Assembly (NCBI RefSeq): GCF_003968755.1
Contig: NZ_RYDL01000003.1
Location: 223,177 to 287,176 of the forward strand
DNA from: Flavobacterium sp. RSP15
GTDB taxonomy: Bacteria > Bacteroidota > Bacteroidia > Flavobacteriales > Flavobacteriaceae
Reading direction: 5' to 3'
DNA: 64,000 nucleotides
Position numbers and translations under genes: made by a program. The notes under the pieces were generated by a model. It was given only the letters and a program-made list of their open reading frames with translations, did no database searches and was not told the DNA's origin. Positions within the stretch are counted from its first letter, which is position 1; the number at the start of each line of letters is the position of its first letter. Below are positions 39,889-49,846 of this stretch, piece by piece.

Positions 39889-42800
39889 ATGAAAAAAACT
39901 TTACTTATACTCATCATTCTTTTTTCCATAAGTTGTTTTTCGCAGTTTAGTAAAACACATTATATTCCGCCTCTTACGGCGGCAAGTAATAATTTACCTG
40001 GTGATCATTATTTATATATTTCTACTCCTAGTATTACCAATGTAAAACTTGAAATTACAGCAATTGGCGGAGCGACTATTTCAGCAACAGTCAATAACAG
40101 TAATCCTTACAGACATGATATTGGACAAGGAATCGACACACAGTTATTTACTTCTAAAACTCAAATAGGAGTTATTGCTAATAAAGGTTTCATTGTTGAA
40201 GCTCAAGATTTAATTTATGTAAGCGTTAGAGTCAATGCCGGTAGAAATATACAAAATGGAATAGTATCGTATGCACATGCAGGAGGATTAGTGTCTAAAG
40301 GAAATAGTGCATTAGGTAAAACTTTTAGGCTAGGCGCCATGTTAAACCCTCTTTTAGACAGCAGCTTACTGAATTTTGCCTCCATTTTATCCACTGAAAA
40401 TGGTACCAAAGTAACCATCTCTAATATACTTAATGGAACAGTATTGTCTAATGGAATTATTATTTCTGGTGATATCGTAGTTACTCTTGATAAAAATGAA
40501 AGTTACGTGCTGGCTATGGATAACTCCCCAAACACAACACCTTCAAACAGTTCAAAAATGATTGGTGCGCTAGTAGTAAGCGACAAACCAGTTGTTGTAA
40601 ATTCAGGTTCGTTTGGCGGTAGTAATAGCACAGTTCTCAATAATGGGCAACCAACAGGGAGAGATCTTGGTTTTGACCAAATCGTTTCAGCAGAAAAAAC
40701 TGGGAAAGAATATATTTTTGTCAAAGGTCTTGGTACCGATGAATTAGAACGTGTGTTATTGATAGCAAATGAAGATAATACCAAAATATTTTTAGACGGC
40801 GTTACTCTTTTTAAAACATTAAATAAAGGTGAATATGCTGATATTGATGGAAGTAAATTTACTAATGGAAACTTATACGTAACTACATCTGAAAACGTAT
40901 TTGCGTATCAAAGTATTGGGGGAAGTAATTCTCCTGCCAATCAAAATTTATTTTTTGTCCCGCCCTTAAATTGTGCAACGCCAAGCATTGTTGATAATAT
41001 ACCTTCTATTGAATTGATAGGAAGCACAATTTATAATGGCGGATTGAATATCGTTACTGAAACAGGAGCTACCGTGACTGTAAACAACAATACGCTCAAT
41101 AATAACACTGCTATTCCTGTAACAGGAAATTCAGGTTTTGTGAGATATACAAGTAATGGTTTATTCGGCAATATATCAGTAAAATCCACCAGACAAGTCT
41201 ATGTTTCTTACTTTGGGACAAATGGCGCGGCTACTTATGGCGGTTATTATTCCGGTTTTGACACAAAACCAGAAATTGTAACTGATAAAATTACAGTATC
41301 TAATTCAAATTGCATCCCAAATGTTATTCTAAAAGTAAGTTCACTTTCATCATATGATAGCTTTGAATGGTATTTTAATAACGCGGTAATACCCAATACG
41401 AACAGCAATTCATATACGCCTACACAACCAGGTTATTATCAAGTTCGCGGAAGCATTTCAGGATGTAGTGCCCCTCCCGTTTTATCTGATTTAATTCCTG
41501 TTAGTACCTGTGAAACTGATGTAGATCTTGACACCGTAAATGACAATATAGATCTTGATAATGATAAAGACGGCATAACAAACTGCACTGAATCTTATGG
41601 AAATCAAGTTATAGACATCTCCAATTCATCTAATGGATCAGTAGCAGTTGGTCTTTACTCCAATTCATTTACTGGAACAATTACCACGTCAACAACTGCA
41701 AGTACAACGCCATTTATTGGAAGCAGTGACGGAAGTTTTATTTCCAATGTACCAGCAGGAAAAGGAAACTTTGTTAGTTATAAAATGACTTTTTCTAATC
41801 CAATCAGTTTGGAAATGAAATATGTAAATATAGCTAGTGCAACTGATTTATTGAATGCAGATGCTGAATACATAATGAATTCAGATGTTAATAAAACCAT
41901 CACGGTACTAAATCCAAGTGACCAACTATTAATTGATACTAACTATGATGGTATTTACGAAAGTGGAGTAAAACAATTTTCCTCATTTGAAATCAGATTT
42001 AGATTAAAAAGTATCACTCCATTGGCTGCAGGAACAGCAACATTTCAGTTTCTAACCAATTTATCGAAATCTATTACTTTTTCACACAAAAACTTATCAG
42101 ATGTCAACGCTAATAAATCAACATTAGCGATCAGTGCAGTGTGCGTTCCTAAAGACAGCGACAATGATGGGATTGCAGATCAGTTAGACAACGATAGCGA
42201 TAATGACGGAATTGCAGATACCATTGAAGCACAAATAAATGCTACTGTAGTACCAACAAATACCGATACCAATAAAAACGGAATTGATAATGCGTTTGAG
42301 CCAGGACTTATACCGATGGATACTGATAGCGATGGTGTCCCTGATTATTTGGATTTAGATAGTGATAACGATGGGATTTTAGATTCAATAGAAACGGGAA
42401 ATGACCTTGATTCTGATGGAATAAAAAATTATCGCGATTTAGATGCTGATGGTGATTTATGCAATGATGTCATCGAAGCAGGATTCTTAGACCCAAACAA
42501 TGACGGAGTATTGGGCAATAATCCAGTTTCAGTAAATACAAATGGTCAAGTAATAAGCGGCGTAGCATATACTACACCAAATAGCAATTACACTACTGCT
42601 GCTCCTATAACTATAACAACACAACCAACAGTTTCACCAACTTGTGAACTACAAAATGCGGTAATTACTCTAGCTGATAATGGCGGAAACACCTATCAAT
42701 GGCAAGTATCCACTAATGGAACCTTTTGGACTAATATTACTAATAACGCAACATATTCTGGAGTAAATACAAATTCATTGACTGTTACCAGTGTAAAAAC

Positions 42801-44835
42801 CACAATGAATGGTTATAAATATCGTGTAAAATTAGATAAAATTGGAAACTCTTGCGGCTTACTTTCAAATGACACTACTTTAATCGTATATACGTTACCA
42901 ACCGTGAATAATACAACCATTATTCAATGTGACGATGATTTAGATGCGGTAACCACATTTAATCTAACGGTAAAAAATGATGAGATTTCAAGCAATTTTG
43001 CAAATGAAACCTTTTCTTACTACACTTCATTTTCAGGTGCTACAACGGCAAACGCTTCAGAGCTAATTAGTACGCCTAAGACTTTTACGAATACAACACC
43101 CGTAATGATGAAAGTATATGCAAGAGTTCTTAATTCTAATAGTTGTTTTAGCGTAGCTGAATTGACCCTAAAAGTTTTATCAACACAAATTCCAAGTACA
43201 TTCAATAGAAAGTTCGTGCAATGTGATGATTTATTAGACATAAACGGCAATAACAATGCAAACAATGATAAAAGAGATGGTGTAAGTACTTTTGACTTTA
43301 GCAGTGCAGAAACGGATATAAAGAGTTTATTACCCGCGGGAAATTACACAATAACATTTTATCGCAATCAAGCCGATGCGTTAGCAGAAATAAATGCAAT
43401 CACCAATATCTCTAATTACAGAAATATTGGTTACGTAAACACTCAAGAAATCTGGGGCCGAGTAGACAGTGATACAGATAATGCTTGTTATGGCTTGGGA
43501 CATTACGTAACACTTACAGTTGAAAAACTTCCATTTGCTTACGCTGTGTCTATCGAAAGACAATGCGATGACAACCAAGATGGAAAATATACTTTTAATA
43601 CATCAACATTAGAATCTGATTTAAAACAAGGACAAACTAATGTTACTGTTACTTATTTTGATCAAAATAACAATTCGATATCAAGCCCATTTCCTTCAAC
43701 CTATACTACAGGCACACAAACGATAAAAGCAATTATTACTAATAATTCAACTTTAAAATGTTTTGACGAAACTTTGATAACATTCACAGTGGATGATCTT
43801 CCAGAAGCCTTCCAAGTAAATATAAATTTAACAACCGTATGTGATGATGAAATAGATCCTTTACTACAAGATGGTAAGTTTGGTTTTGACACGAGTACTT
43901 TTCAGAATACGATTTTAGGAAATCAAACAGGAATGGTTGTCAAATATTTTGATGCAAATGGAGCTTCATTATCTAGTCCATTGCCAAATCCTTTCATTAG
44001 CAGCACCCAAAACATTACAGCCGTTGTGGAGAATCCTGCTAACTCAACTTGTAAAGCTTCAATTATTTTACCTTTCATAGTAAATAGTTTACCACCTATA
44101 AACTTAAATTCTGATGGATCAGCAAACGAATTGGTCTGCTCTAATCTTCCTACTTTTTTTGTAACACTAAATGCAGGGATTCAAGATGGATCCCCAACTA
44201 CTGACTACACCTATAAATGGTTTAAAGATAACGTTCTTATACTAAATGAGAACAACTACACGCTAGATGTAAATCAAGAAGGAAACTACACTGTAGAAGT
44301 AAGAACAGTTTCAGGATGTTCTAGAATTCGAACTATAAAAGTTACAGCTTCCGATATTGCTAGTATTAACAGCATTGATGTAGTTGATTTAGCAGATACA
44401 AATACGGTAACCGTTAATGTATCCGGAAAAGGAATTTATGAATACAGTCTTGACGAACCTTTTGGACCTTTTCAAGATTCAAATTTCTTTGATTATGTAC
44501 CAGCGGGAATTCATGAAGTTTACATCAATGACAAAAATGGTTGTGGAACAGTGAGCCAAAAAATAGCCTTAATTGGCGTACCTAAATTTTTCACTCCAAA
44601 TGGAGACGGCCAAAATGACTATTGGAATGTAAAAGGAGTAAATGCTGATTTTAATGCAAATTCGACCATCTATATTTATGATAGATACGGCAAATTACTA
44701 AAACAAATTACAGCTTCCAGTCAAGGCTGGGACGGTACTTTTACAGGGCAGCCATTACCCTCTGATGATTATTGGTATACCATAAAATTAGCTGATGGAA
44801 GAGAAGCTAAAGGTCATTTTAGTTTGAAACGATAA
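39889..44835 (+). CDS. Large T9SS type B secreted surface protein with IgGFc-binding-like domain
   Basis: The 1648-aa cargo has a signal peptide (residues 1-18, ILIILFSISCFSQ). An IgGFc-binding-like N-terminal region (about 20-460) contains FVPPLNCATPSIVDNIPSIE and YVSYFGTNGAATYGGYYSG. Asp-rich thrombospondin type 3-like calcium repeats lie at about 545-570 and 765-870 (DSDNDGIADQLDNDSDNDG). An Ig/PKD-like region with QCDDDLD-type repeats runs from about 880 to 1450. The type IX secretion type B C-terminal domain starts VPKFFTPNGDGQNDYWNVKG and ends KGHFSLKR. It is predicted to be exported across the outer membrane and attached or released. The function may be adhesion; gliding-associated annotation is by family only. 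Confidence 0.93.
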   Translation: MKKTLLILIILFSISCFSQFSKTHYIPPLTAASNNLPGDHYLYISTPSITNVKLEITAIGGATISATVNNSNPYRHDIGQGIDTQLFTSKTQIGVIANKGFIVEAQDLIYVSVRVNAGRNIQNGIVSYAHAGGLVSKGNSALGKTFRLGAMLNPLLDSSLLNFASILSTENGTKVTISNILNGTVLSNGIIISGDIVVTLDKNESYVLAMDNSPNTTPSNSSKMIGALVVSDKPVVVNSGSFGGSNSTVLNNGQPTGRDLGFDQIVSAEKTGKEYIFVKGLGTDELERVLLIANEDNTKIFLDGVTLFKTLNKGEYADIDGSKFTNGNLYVTTSENVFAYQSIGGSNSPANQNLFFVPPLNCATPSIVDNIPSIELIGSTIYNGGLNIVTETGATVTVNNNTLNNNTAIPVTGNSGFVRYTSNGLFGNISVKSTRQVYVSYFGTNGAATYGGYYSGFDTKPEIVTDKITVSNSNCIPNVILKVSSLSSYDSFEWYFNNAVIPNTNSNSYTPTQPGYYQVRGSISGCSAPPVLSDLIPVSTCETDVDLDTVNDNIDLDNDKDGITNCTESYGNQVIDISNSSNGSVAVGLYSNSFTGTITTSTTASTTPFIGSSDGSFISNVPAGKGNFVSYKMTFSNPISLEMKYVNIASATDLLNADAEYIMNSDVNKTITVLNPSDQLLIDTNYDGIYESGVKQFSSFEIRFRLKSITPLAAGTATFQFLTNLSKSITFSHKNLSDVNANKSTLAISAVCVPKDSDNDGIADQLDNDSDNDGIADTIEAQINATVVPTNTDTNKNGIDNAFEPGLIPMDTDSDGVPDYLDLDSDNDGILDSIETGNDLDSDGIKNYRDLDADGDLCNDVIEAGFLDPNNDGVLGNNPVSVNTNGQVISGVAYTTPNSNYTTAAPITITTQPTVSPTCELQNAVITLADNGGNTYQWQVSTNGTFWTNITNNATYSGVNTNSLTVTSVKTTMNGYKYRVKLDKIGNSCGLLSNDTTLIVYTLPTVNNTTIIQCDDDLDAVTTFNLTVKNDEISSNFANETFSYYTSFSGATTANASELISTPKTFTNTTPVMMKVYARVLNSNSCFSVAELTLKVLSTQIPSTFNRKFVQCDDLLDINGNNNANNDKRDGVSTFDFSSAETDIKSLLPAGNYTITFYRNQADALAEINAITNISNYRNIGYVNTQEIWGRVDSDTDNACYGLGHYVTLTVEKLPFAYAVSIERQCDDNQDGKYTFNTSTLESDLKQGQTNVTVTYFDQNNNSISSPFPSTYTTGTQTIKAIITNNSTLKCFDETLITFTVDDLPEAFQVNINLTTVCDDEIDPLLQDGKFGFDTSTFQNTILGNQTGMVVKYFDANGASLSSPLPNPFISSTQNITAVVENPANSTCKASIILPFIVNSLPPINLNSDGSANELVCSNLPTFFVTLNAGIQDGSPTTDYTYKWFKDNVLILNENNYTLDVNQEGNYTVEVRTVSGCSRIRTIKVTASDIASINSIDVVDLADTNTVTVNVSGKGIYEYSLDEPFGPFQDSNFFDYVPAGIHEVYINDKNGCGTVSQKIALIGVPKFFTPNGDGQNDYWNVKGVNADFNANSTIYIYDRYGKLLKQITASSQGWDGTFTGQPLPSDDYWYTIKLADGREAKGHFSLKR

Positions 44836-44910
44836 AACAATTAATAGGGCATGCCACCATAAAGAGAAAAGGCCTACTTATCATTATGCGGAATTAGCCC
44901 TTTTTATTTA

Positions 44911-44972
44911 TGCTGTCGGGCTATCCGCGCTACTTCGGTAGCTTGCTGCTATCCCTTATGCAAATCCCGGAT
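44911..44972 (-). repeat. Dispersed flavobacterial intergenic element, copy 3
   Basis: Read on the minus strand, GGGATAGCAGCAAGCTACC leads to GCGCGGATAGCCCGAC. This is the same GGATAG...GGATAGCCCGAC organisation as copy 2 at 29996. It is short and lies downstream of the T9SS gene in a 350-bp gap that otherwise holds only the typA terminator. Confidence 0.55.
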
Positions 44973-45136
44973 AATATTATTTATGAATATCAATTAATCT
45001 AAATTTTATGGTACAATACCGTCGTAGTTAAAATGTGCCGCAAAAAAACAACTGACATTTACACCTCACAAGAGGCCATTAAAATTGTGTAGCAAACAGC
45101 GAATTAAAACCAATAAAAGGGATCTAAACACCAAAA

Positions 45137-45166
45137 AAAAGCCATTCGAATCAACGAATGGCTTTT
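45137..45166 (-). terminator. Terminator after typA
   Basis: A 12-bp perfect stem AAAAGCCATTCG/CGAATGGCTTTT (45137-45148 with 45155-45166), read on the minus strand, is followed by a T-run. It lies 20 bp after the typA stop. Confidence 0.9.
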
Positions 45167-45185
45167 CAGTTTTATAAATATAAAA

Positions 45186-46982
45186 TTAGATTTTAAATCT
45201 TTTTCTATCTGTTTCTGTCAAATATATTTTTCTCAAACGAATCGATTTTGGAGTTACCTCAACATATTCATCTTTTTGAATGTACTCTAAAGCTTCTTCG
45301 AGAGAGAAAATAACTGGAGGAATAATTCTAGCTTTATCATCATTTCCAGATGAACGAACGTTAGATTGTTTTTTCTCTTTAGTTACGTTGACACACATAT
45401 CATCGCTACGTGAGTTTTCTCCAATTACTTGACCTTCGTAAATTTCATCATTAGGATTAACGAAGAATCTACCACGATCTTGCAATTTATCGATAGAGTA
45501 AGGAATCGCTTTTCCTTTTTCCATAGAAATCAATGACCCTTTGTTACGTCCAGAAATTTCTCCTTTGTAAGGCTCATATCCTATAAAACGGTGTGCCATA
45601 ATAGCCTCACCAGCTGTAGCAGTAAGCAATAGGTTACGCAATCCAATGATTCCACGAGACGGGATATTGAATTTTATAATCATACGCTCCCCTTTAGTTT
45701 CCATACTCAACATTTCTCCTTTACGGAAAGAAACAAACTCTACCGCTCTTCCAGACAAATTCTCTGGTAAGTCGATTGTCAATTCCTCGATTGGCTCACA
45801 TTTTTTACCGTCAATTTCTTTGATGATAACTTGTGGTTGCCCAATTTGTAGCTCATATCCTTCTCTTCTCATTGTTTCAATAAGAACAGACAAGTGAAGT
45901 ACTCCACGACCAAAAACCATGAACTTATCCGCTGAATCAGTTTCACCCAATTTCATCGCTAAGTTTTTTTCTAATTCTTTATTCAATCTATCTCTGATAT
46001 GACGAGAAGTTACAAATTTACCTTCTTTTCCAAAGAAAGGAGAGTCATTGATGGTAAATAACATACTCATCGTTGGCTCATCAATAGTAATTGTTTGTAA
46101 GGCTTCCGGATTTTCAAAATCAGCGATAGTATCTCCAATTTCAAAACCTTCAACTCCAATAATTGCACAAATATCTCCAGCAATTACTTCTTGCACTTTT
46201 TTACGACCTAATCCTTCAAAAGTATGTAATTCTTTAATACGTGATTTCATGATTACACCATCTCTTTTGCACAAAGAAATTTGCATTCCTTCTTTCAAAA
46301 CACCTCTTTCTAAACGACCTATAGCGATACGACCTGTAAAAGCAGAGAAGTCTAATGAAGTAATCAACATTTGAGGAGTTCCTTCTGATACTTTAGGAGC
46401 CGGTACATTAGCAATAACCATATCTAATAATGCTTCCACATTATCAGTTACGTTTTCCCAATGATCAGACATCCAATTGTTCTTAGCTGATCCGTAAACT
46501 GTTGGGAAATCCAACTGCCACTCTTCTGCCCCTAATTCAAACATTAAGTCAAAAACTTTTTCATGCACTTCTTCAGGAGTACAGTTTTCTTTATCTACTT
46601 TATTAATAACAACACATGGTTTCAAACCAAGGTCTAATGCTTTCTGTAATACAAAACGGGTTTGTGGCATAGGCCCTTCAAATGCATCTACAAGTAGACA
46701 AACTCCATCGGCCATATTCAATACACGCTCTACCTCTCCGCCAAAATCGGCGTGACCAGGAGTATCAATAATGTTGATTTTTGTTCCTTTGTATACTACA
46801 GAAACATTTTTAGAAGTAATAGTAATACCTCTTTCACGCTCTAAGTCGTTGTTATCAAGGATTAAGTCACCTGTGTTTTCGTTATCACGAAATAACTGAC
46901 AGTGATACATAATTTTATCAACCAAAGTTGTTTTACCGTGATCGACGTGGGCAATAATTGCAATGTTTCTAATAGATTCCAT
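45186..46982 (-). CDS. typA: Ribosome-associated GTPase TypA/BipA
   Basis: The 598-aa translational GTPase starts MESIRNIAIIAHVDHGKTTL (G1). It continues with the switch region ERERGITITSKN (G2), DTPGHADFG (G3) and NKVDKENC (G4). EF-G-like domains II, III and V follow, and the C-terminus is RLRKIYLTETDRKRFKI. It acts on ribosome assembly and stress adaptation. Full length. A perfect minus-strand -7 box TACCTTTG lies at 47002-47009, 19 bp upstream. Confidence 0.97.
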   Translation of the reverse strand: MESIRNIAIIAHVDHGKTTLVDKIMYHCQLFRDNENTGDLILDNNDLERERGITITSKNVSVVYKGTKINIIDTPGHADFGGEVERVLNMADGVCLLVDAFEGPMPQTRFVLQKALDLGLKPCVVINKVDKENCTPEEVHEKVFDLMFELGAEEWQLDFPTVYGSAKNNWMSDHWENVTDNVEALLDMVIANVPAPKVSEGTPQMLITSLDFSAFTGRIAIGRLERGVLKEGMQISLCKRDGVIMKSRIKELHTFEGLGRKKVQEVIAGDICAIIGVEGFEIGDTIADFENPEALQTITIDEPTMSMLFTINDSPFFGKEGKFVTSRHIRDRLNKELEKNLAMKLGETDSADKFMVFGRGVLHLSVLIETMRREGYELQIGQPQVIIKEIDGKKCEPIEELTIDLPENLSGRAVEFVSFRKGEMLSMETKGERMIIKFNIPSRGIIGLRNLLLTATAGEAIMAHRFIGYEPYKGEISGRNKGSLISMEKGKAIPYSIDKLQDRGRFFVNPNDEIYEGQVIGENSRSDDMCVNVTKEKKQSNVRSSGNDDKARIIPPVIFSLEEALEYIQKDEYVEVTPKSIRLRKIYLTETDRKRFKI

Positions 46983-47001
46983 CTGTGATTTTTAATGGGT
47001 G

Positions 47002-47009
47002 CAAAGGTA
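47002..47009 (-). promoter_or_regulatory. -7 box of typA
   Basis: Minus-strand TACCTTTG is a perfect match to TAnnTTTG, 19 bp before the typA start codon. Confidence 0.6.
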
Positions 47010-47132
47010 CACTTTTTTTTGATATAAAAAATATTTAGTCAATAGTTTACATATTCTTAACCTATTAGAAACAAAAAAAAGAGCTTACAAAATAAGTTAG
47101 GAATGATACTCGGTAATTCATCAATAATTATT

Positions 47133-47140
47133 TACATTTG
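47133..47140 (+). promoter_or_regulatory. -7 box of the second histidine kinase gene
   Basis: TACATTTG is identical to the -7 box of the first kinase gene. It ends only 4 bp before the ATG at 47145, so the transcript would be leaderless or nearly so. Confidence 0.5.
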
Positions 47141-47144
47141 AGTA

Positions 47145-48857
47145 ATGAAAAGCAAAACTAATCAAGTAATCCTGATCTACATTCTTATCGCTCTGTTTAT
47201 AGCTATTATTAGCCATAAACAAGTTCTAAAATACGCTCCTGACGAGAATCTGCCCTTTTATACTTTTACAAAAGATCTTCTGTTTGTATTTTTTACAGGA
47301 ATCATTTTTAAGCTTATTTTATCAAAAAACGACACCAGAAATACAGCCATTATTGAAAAATTAAAGAGTTCAAATGACGATATTAAGGAATCAAACGAAA
47401 AATATGACATAGTAGCTAAAGCCACCAGCGACACTATCTGGGACTGGAAAATAGAAGGAGACAATTTCTACTGGAACAAAGGAATTGAAACTGTTTTTGG
47501 CTATAAACAAGACGAAGTAGGCCACAATTCAACATGGTGGTTTGACAAAATTCATCCTGAAGACAGCATCAAAATGTCTATAAAATTATACGCTTTCATA
47601 GAACAAAAAACTGAAAATTGGCAAGATCAATACCGTTTCAGATGTGCTGATAACTCCTATAAATATGTACTAGACAGAGGTTTTCTATTAAAAGATGAAA
47701 ACGGAAAAGCAACCCGAATGATTGGAGCCATCCAAGATATCACAAAGCAAAAAGAAGAAGAACAAAGACTAAAATTGCTAGAGACCGTTATTACTCAATC
47801 AAAAGATTCCATCATCATCACCGAAGCCAATTCGATCGACGGAAATATCCCAAATATCACCTACGTAAACCCGGCTTTTTCAATAATGTCAGGATACAAT
47901 TTCAAGGAAAGCATAGGTAAGGCCCCAGAAATTTTTAATAGTCCGAATTCAGATTACGAGGAATTAAAAAAACTAATGATTGCAATACAAAACAAGGAAG
48001 AGTGCATTATTGAAACCATCAGCTACACAAAAAACAAAAAAGAATACTGGGTACGCTTCTCCATGATACCAATTTATAATACTGACAACGAACTATCACA
48101 TTGGATCTCCATCCAGAGAGACATAACTGATGAAAAAAAACAAGAAAAGGAGAAAGAACAGCTTATTCGAGAGCTAACACAAAACAACAAAGATCTAAAA
48201 CAGTTTTCGTACATTACTTCACACAACCTTAGGGCTCCATTATCAAATTTGACAGGACTTTTGAACTTAATTGAAGACATTCCTATTGATAATCCAGAGT
48301 TAAAAGAAATTTTATATGGCTTCAATAAATCTACCCATTTATTAAACGAAACTATTAATGACTTAGTCAAAGTAATCATCATCAAAGACAACCCTTCAAT
48401 CAAAAAAGAACCAGTACTTCTTCAAGATATTTTTGAAAATGTGTTCAATCAACTCAACTTTCAAATTGAATTATACAAACCCATTATAAAAATTAATTTT
48501 GAAAAAGTTTCTATTATTAACATCAATAAAGCGTACATAGAAAGCATTTTACTAAACCTATTAACCAATGCCATAAAATACAAATCCGAAAATAGAAAAC
48601 TAAAAATAACAATCACAACCAGCGAAATTGACGACACAATTGTATTAATTTTCAAAGACAACGGAATAGGCATCGATCTGGAAAGAAACAGAGATAAAAT
48701 TTTTGGTCTTTACCAGAGATTTCATAATTATCCGGACAGCAAAGGATTAGGGCTCTATTTAGTAAAATCTCAAGTTGAAACCATGGGAGGAACAATTAAT
48801 ATTGAAAGTGAAGTCAATAAAGGAACTATATTTACATTAACTTTTAAAAATAAATAA
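47145..48857 (+). CDS. Membrane-anchored PAS sensor histidine kinase
   Basis: The 570-aa protein has two N-terminal hydrophobic segments (about 8-25 and 42-63), then PAS domains at about 80-205 (TIWDWKIEGDNFYWN, with IGAIQDITKQK) and 210-335 (SIQRDITDEKK). The dimerisation domain has the acceptor His in SYITSHNLRAPLSNL, and the ATPase domain has LLNLLTNAIKYKS, FKDNGIGIDLERN and GLGLYLVKSQVETM. It parallels the kinase at 37059 but is membrane-attached. The partner receiver starts 1 bp after the stop. Confidence 0.93.
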   Translation: MKSKTNQVILIYILIALFIAIISHKQVLKYAPDENLPFYTFTKDLLFVFFTGIIFKLILSKNDTRNTAIIEKLKSSNDDIKESNEKYDIVAKATSDTIWDWKIEGDNFYWNKGIETVFGYKQDEVGHNSTWWFDKIHPEDSIKMSIKLYAFIEQKTENWQDQYRFRCADNSYKYVLDRGFLLKDENGKATRMIGAIQDITKQKEEEQRLKLLETVITQSKDSIIITEANSIDGNIPNITYVNPAFSIMSGYNFKESIGKAPEIFNSPNSDYEELKKLMIAIQNKEECIIETISYTKNKKEYWVRFSMIPIYNTDNELSHWISIQRDITDEKKQEKEKEQLIRELTQNNKDLKQFSYITSHNLRAPLSNLTGLLNLIEDIPIDNPELKEILYGFNKSTHLLNETINDLVKVIIIKDNPSIKKEPVLLQDIFENVFNQLNFQIELYKPIIKINFEKVSIININKAYIESILLNLLTNAIKYKSENRKLKITITTSEIDDTIVLIFKDNGIGIDLERNRDKIFGLYQRFHNYPDSKGLGLYLVKSQVETMGGTINIESEVNKGTIFTLTFKNK

Positions 48858-48858
48858 T

Positions 48859-49260
48859 ATGTTAGATACAATTTTATGTGTTGATGATGACCCAATAACA
48901 CTTATGCTATGTAAAAAAGTAATCAACAAATCATCCTTTTCTAACGAAATAATTACTTCTCAAAATGGCGAAGAAGCACTAAAATACTTCAATACTATCA
49001 GACAAAATAATGATAAAAAACACTATCCGCAATTAATTTTTTTGGATCTAAACATGCCCGTAATGGGAGGATGGGAATTTCTGGATTATTTTAACAGCCC
49101 AGAGTTTTCAGATTTTAGCGCTATTAAGGTAATTGTACTTTCTTCTACAATTGATCCGGAAGACTTAGAAAAAGCAAAAAAATACCCTATGGTCATTGAC
49201 TTTTTATCAAAACCAATAACCTTATCTATGCTTGAATATTTAAAGAATAAGATTAGCTGA
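48859..49260 (+). CDS. Single-domain response regulator (receiver only)
   Basis: The 133-aa CheY-like receiver starts MLDTILCVDDDPITLMLCKK. It has IFLDLNMPVMGGWEFLDYF (acceptor Asp) and IVLSSTIDPEDLEKAKKYPMV (switch Ser/Thr). The conserved Lys-Pro is in LSKPIT. It is paralogous to the receiver at 38878: same length, same partner type. No DNA-binding or enzymatic output domain follows. A bidirectional terminator is 10 bp downstream. Confidence 0.93.
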   Translation: MLDTILCVDDDPITLMLCKKVINKSSFSNEIITSQNGEEALKYFNTIRQNNDKKHYPQLIFLDLNMPVMGGWEFLDYFNSPEFSDFSAIKVIVLSSTIDPEDLEKAKKYPMVIDFLSKPITLSMLEYLKNKIS

Positions 49261-49273
49261 TACTACCCATAAA

Positions 49274-49304
49274 AAAAGCTCTCATCCTAAGAATGAGAGC
49301 TTTT
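49274..49304. terminator. Bidirectional terminator between the receiver gene and rpsT
   Basis: A 12-bp perfect stem AAAAGCTCTCAT/ATGAGAGCTTTT (49274-49285 with 49293-49304) lies between the convergent receiver and rpsT genes. Confidence 0.9.
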
Positions 49305-49330
49305 AATGTATATAAGATAAACTGCTTTAA

Positions 49331-49582
49331 TTACAATTTAGCAACAAGTTTCGTTAATTTAGATTTTAAATTAGACGCTTTGTTGTCATGAATGATATTC
49401 TTTTTCGCTAATTTATCAATCATAGAAATTACGTTTGACAATTTAGAAGTAGCATCTACTTTATCAGTCGCTATCCTTAATGCTTTTATTGCATTACGGG
49501 TAGTTTTATGTTGGTACCTATTTAATACTCTTCTCTTTTCGTTACTTCTAATTCTTTTTAGAGCTGATTTATGATTTGCCAT
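49331..49582 (-). CDS. rpsT: 30S ribosomal protein S20
   Basis: The 83-aa basic protein MANHKSALKRIRSNEKRRVLNRY shows the conserved KSAxKRxRxxxKRRxxN pattern of S20. The C-terminus is KASNLKSKLTKLVAKL. It is a 16S rRNA-binding structural protein of the small subunit. Standard length. It lies just downstream of the tRNA-Glu gene on the same strand. Confidence 0.97.
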   Translation of the reverse strand: MANHKSALKRIRSNEKRRVLNRYQHKTTRNAIKALRIATDKVDATSKLSNVISMIDKLAKKNIIHDNKASNLKSKLTKLVAKL

Positions 49583-49615
49583 TTTATTATGTTTTTATCT
49601 TTTACTAAATTTTTG

Positions 49616-49687
49616 TAGTCCGTAAGGGAATCGAACCCCTGTTACCAAGACGAAATCTTGGCGTCCTAACCCCTAGACGAACGGACC
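49616..49687 (-). tRNA. tRNA-Glu (anticodon TTC), variant A
   Basis: The 72-nt cloverleaf on the minus strand has the acceptor stem GGTCCGT/ACGGACT, the anticodon stem CCAAG/CTTGG with loop ATTTCGT, so the anticodon is TTC (Glu), and a GGTTCGATTCC T-arm. No CCA is encoded. Position 37 is G, unlike the two copies next to it. Confidence 0.95.
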
Positions 49688-49729
49688 ATTATCCCCTAAG
49701 TTTTATCAATTAATCAAAAATTGAATTTG

Positions 49730-49801
49730 TAGCCCGTAGCGGAATCGAACCGCTCTTACATGGATGAAAACCATGCGTCCTAACCGATAGACGAACGGGC
49801 C
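49730..49801 (-). tRNA. tRNA-Glu (anticodon TTC), variant B copy 1
   Basis: The 72-nt cloverleaf has the acceptor GGCCCGT/ACGGGCT, the anticodon stem CATGG/CCATG with loop TTTTCAT, anticodon TTC (Glu), position 37 A, and no encoded CCA. It is identical to the gene at 49847-49918. Confidence 0.95.
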
Positions 49802-49846
49802 ATTTCCCTCTGAGTTCGGGATCACTTTAACCTGCAAAAAAAATAG

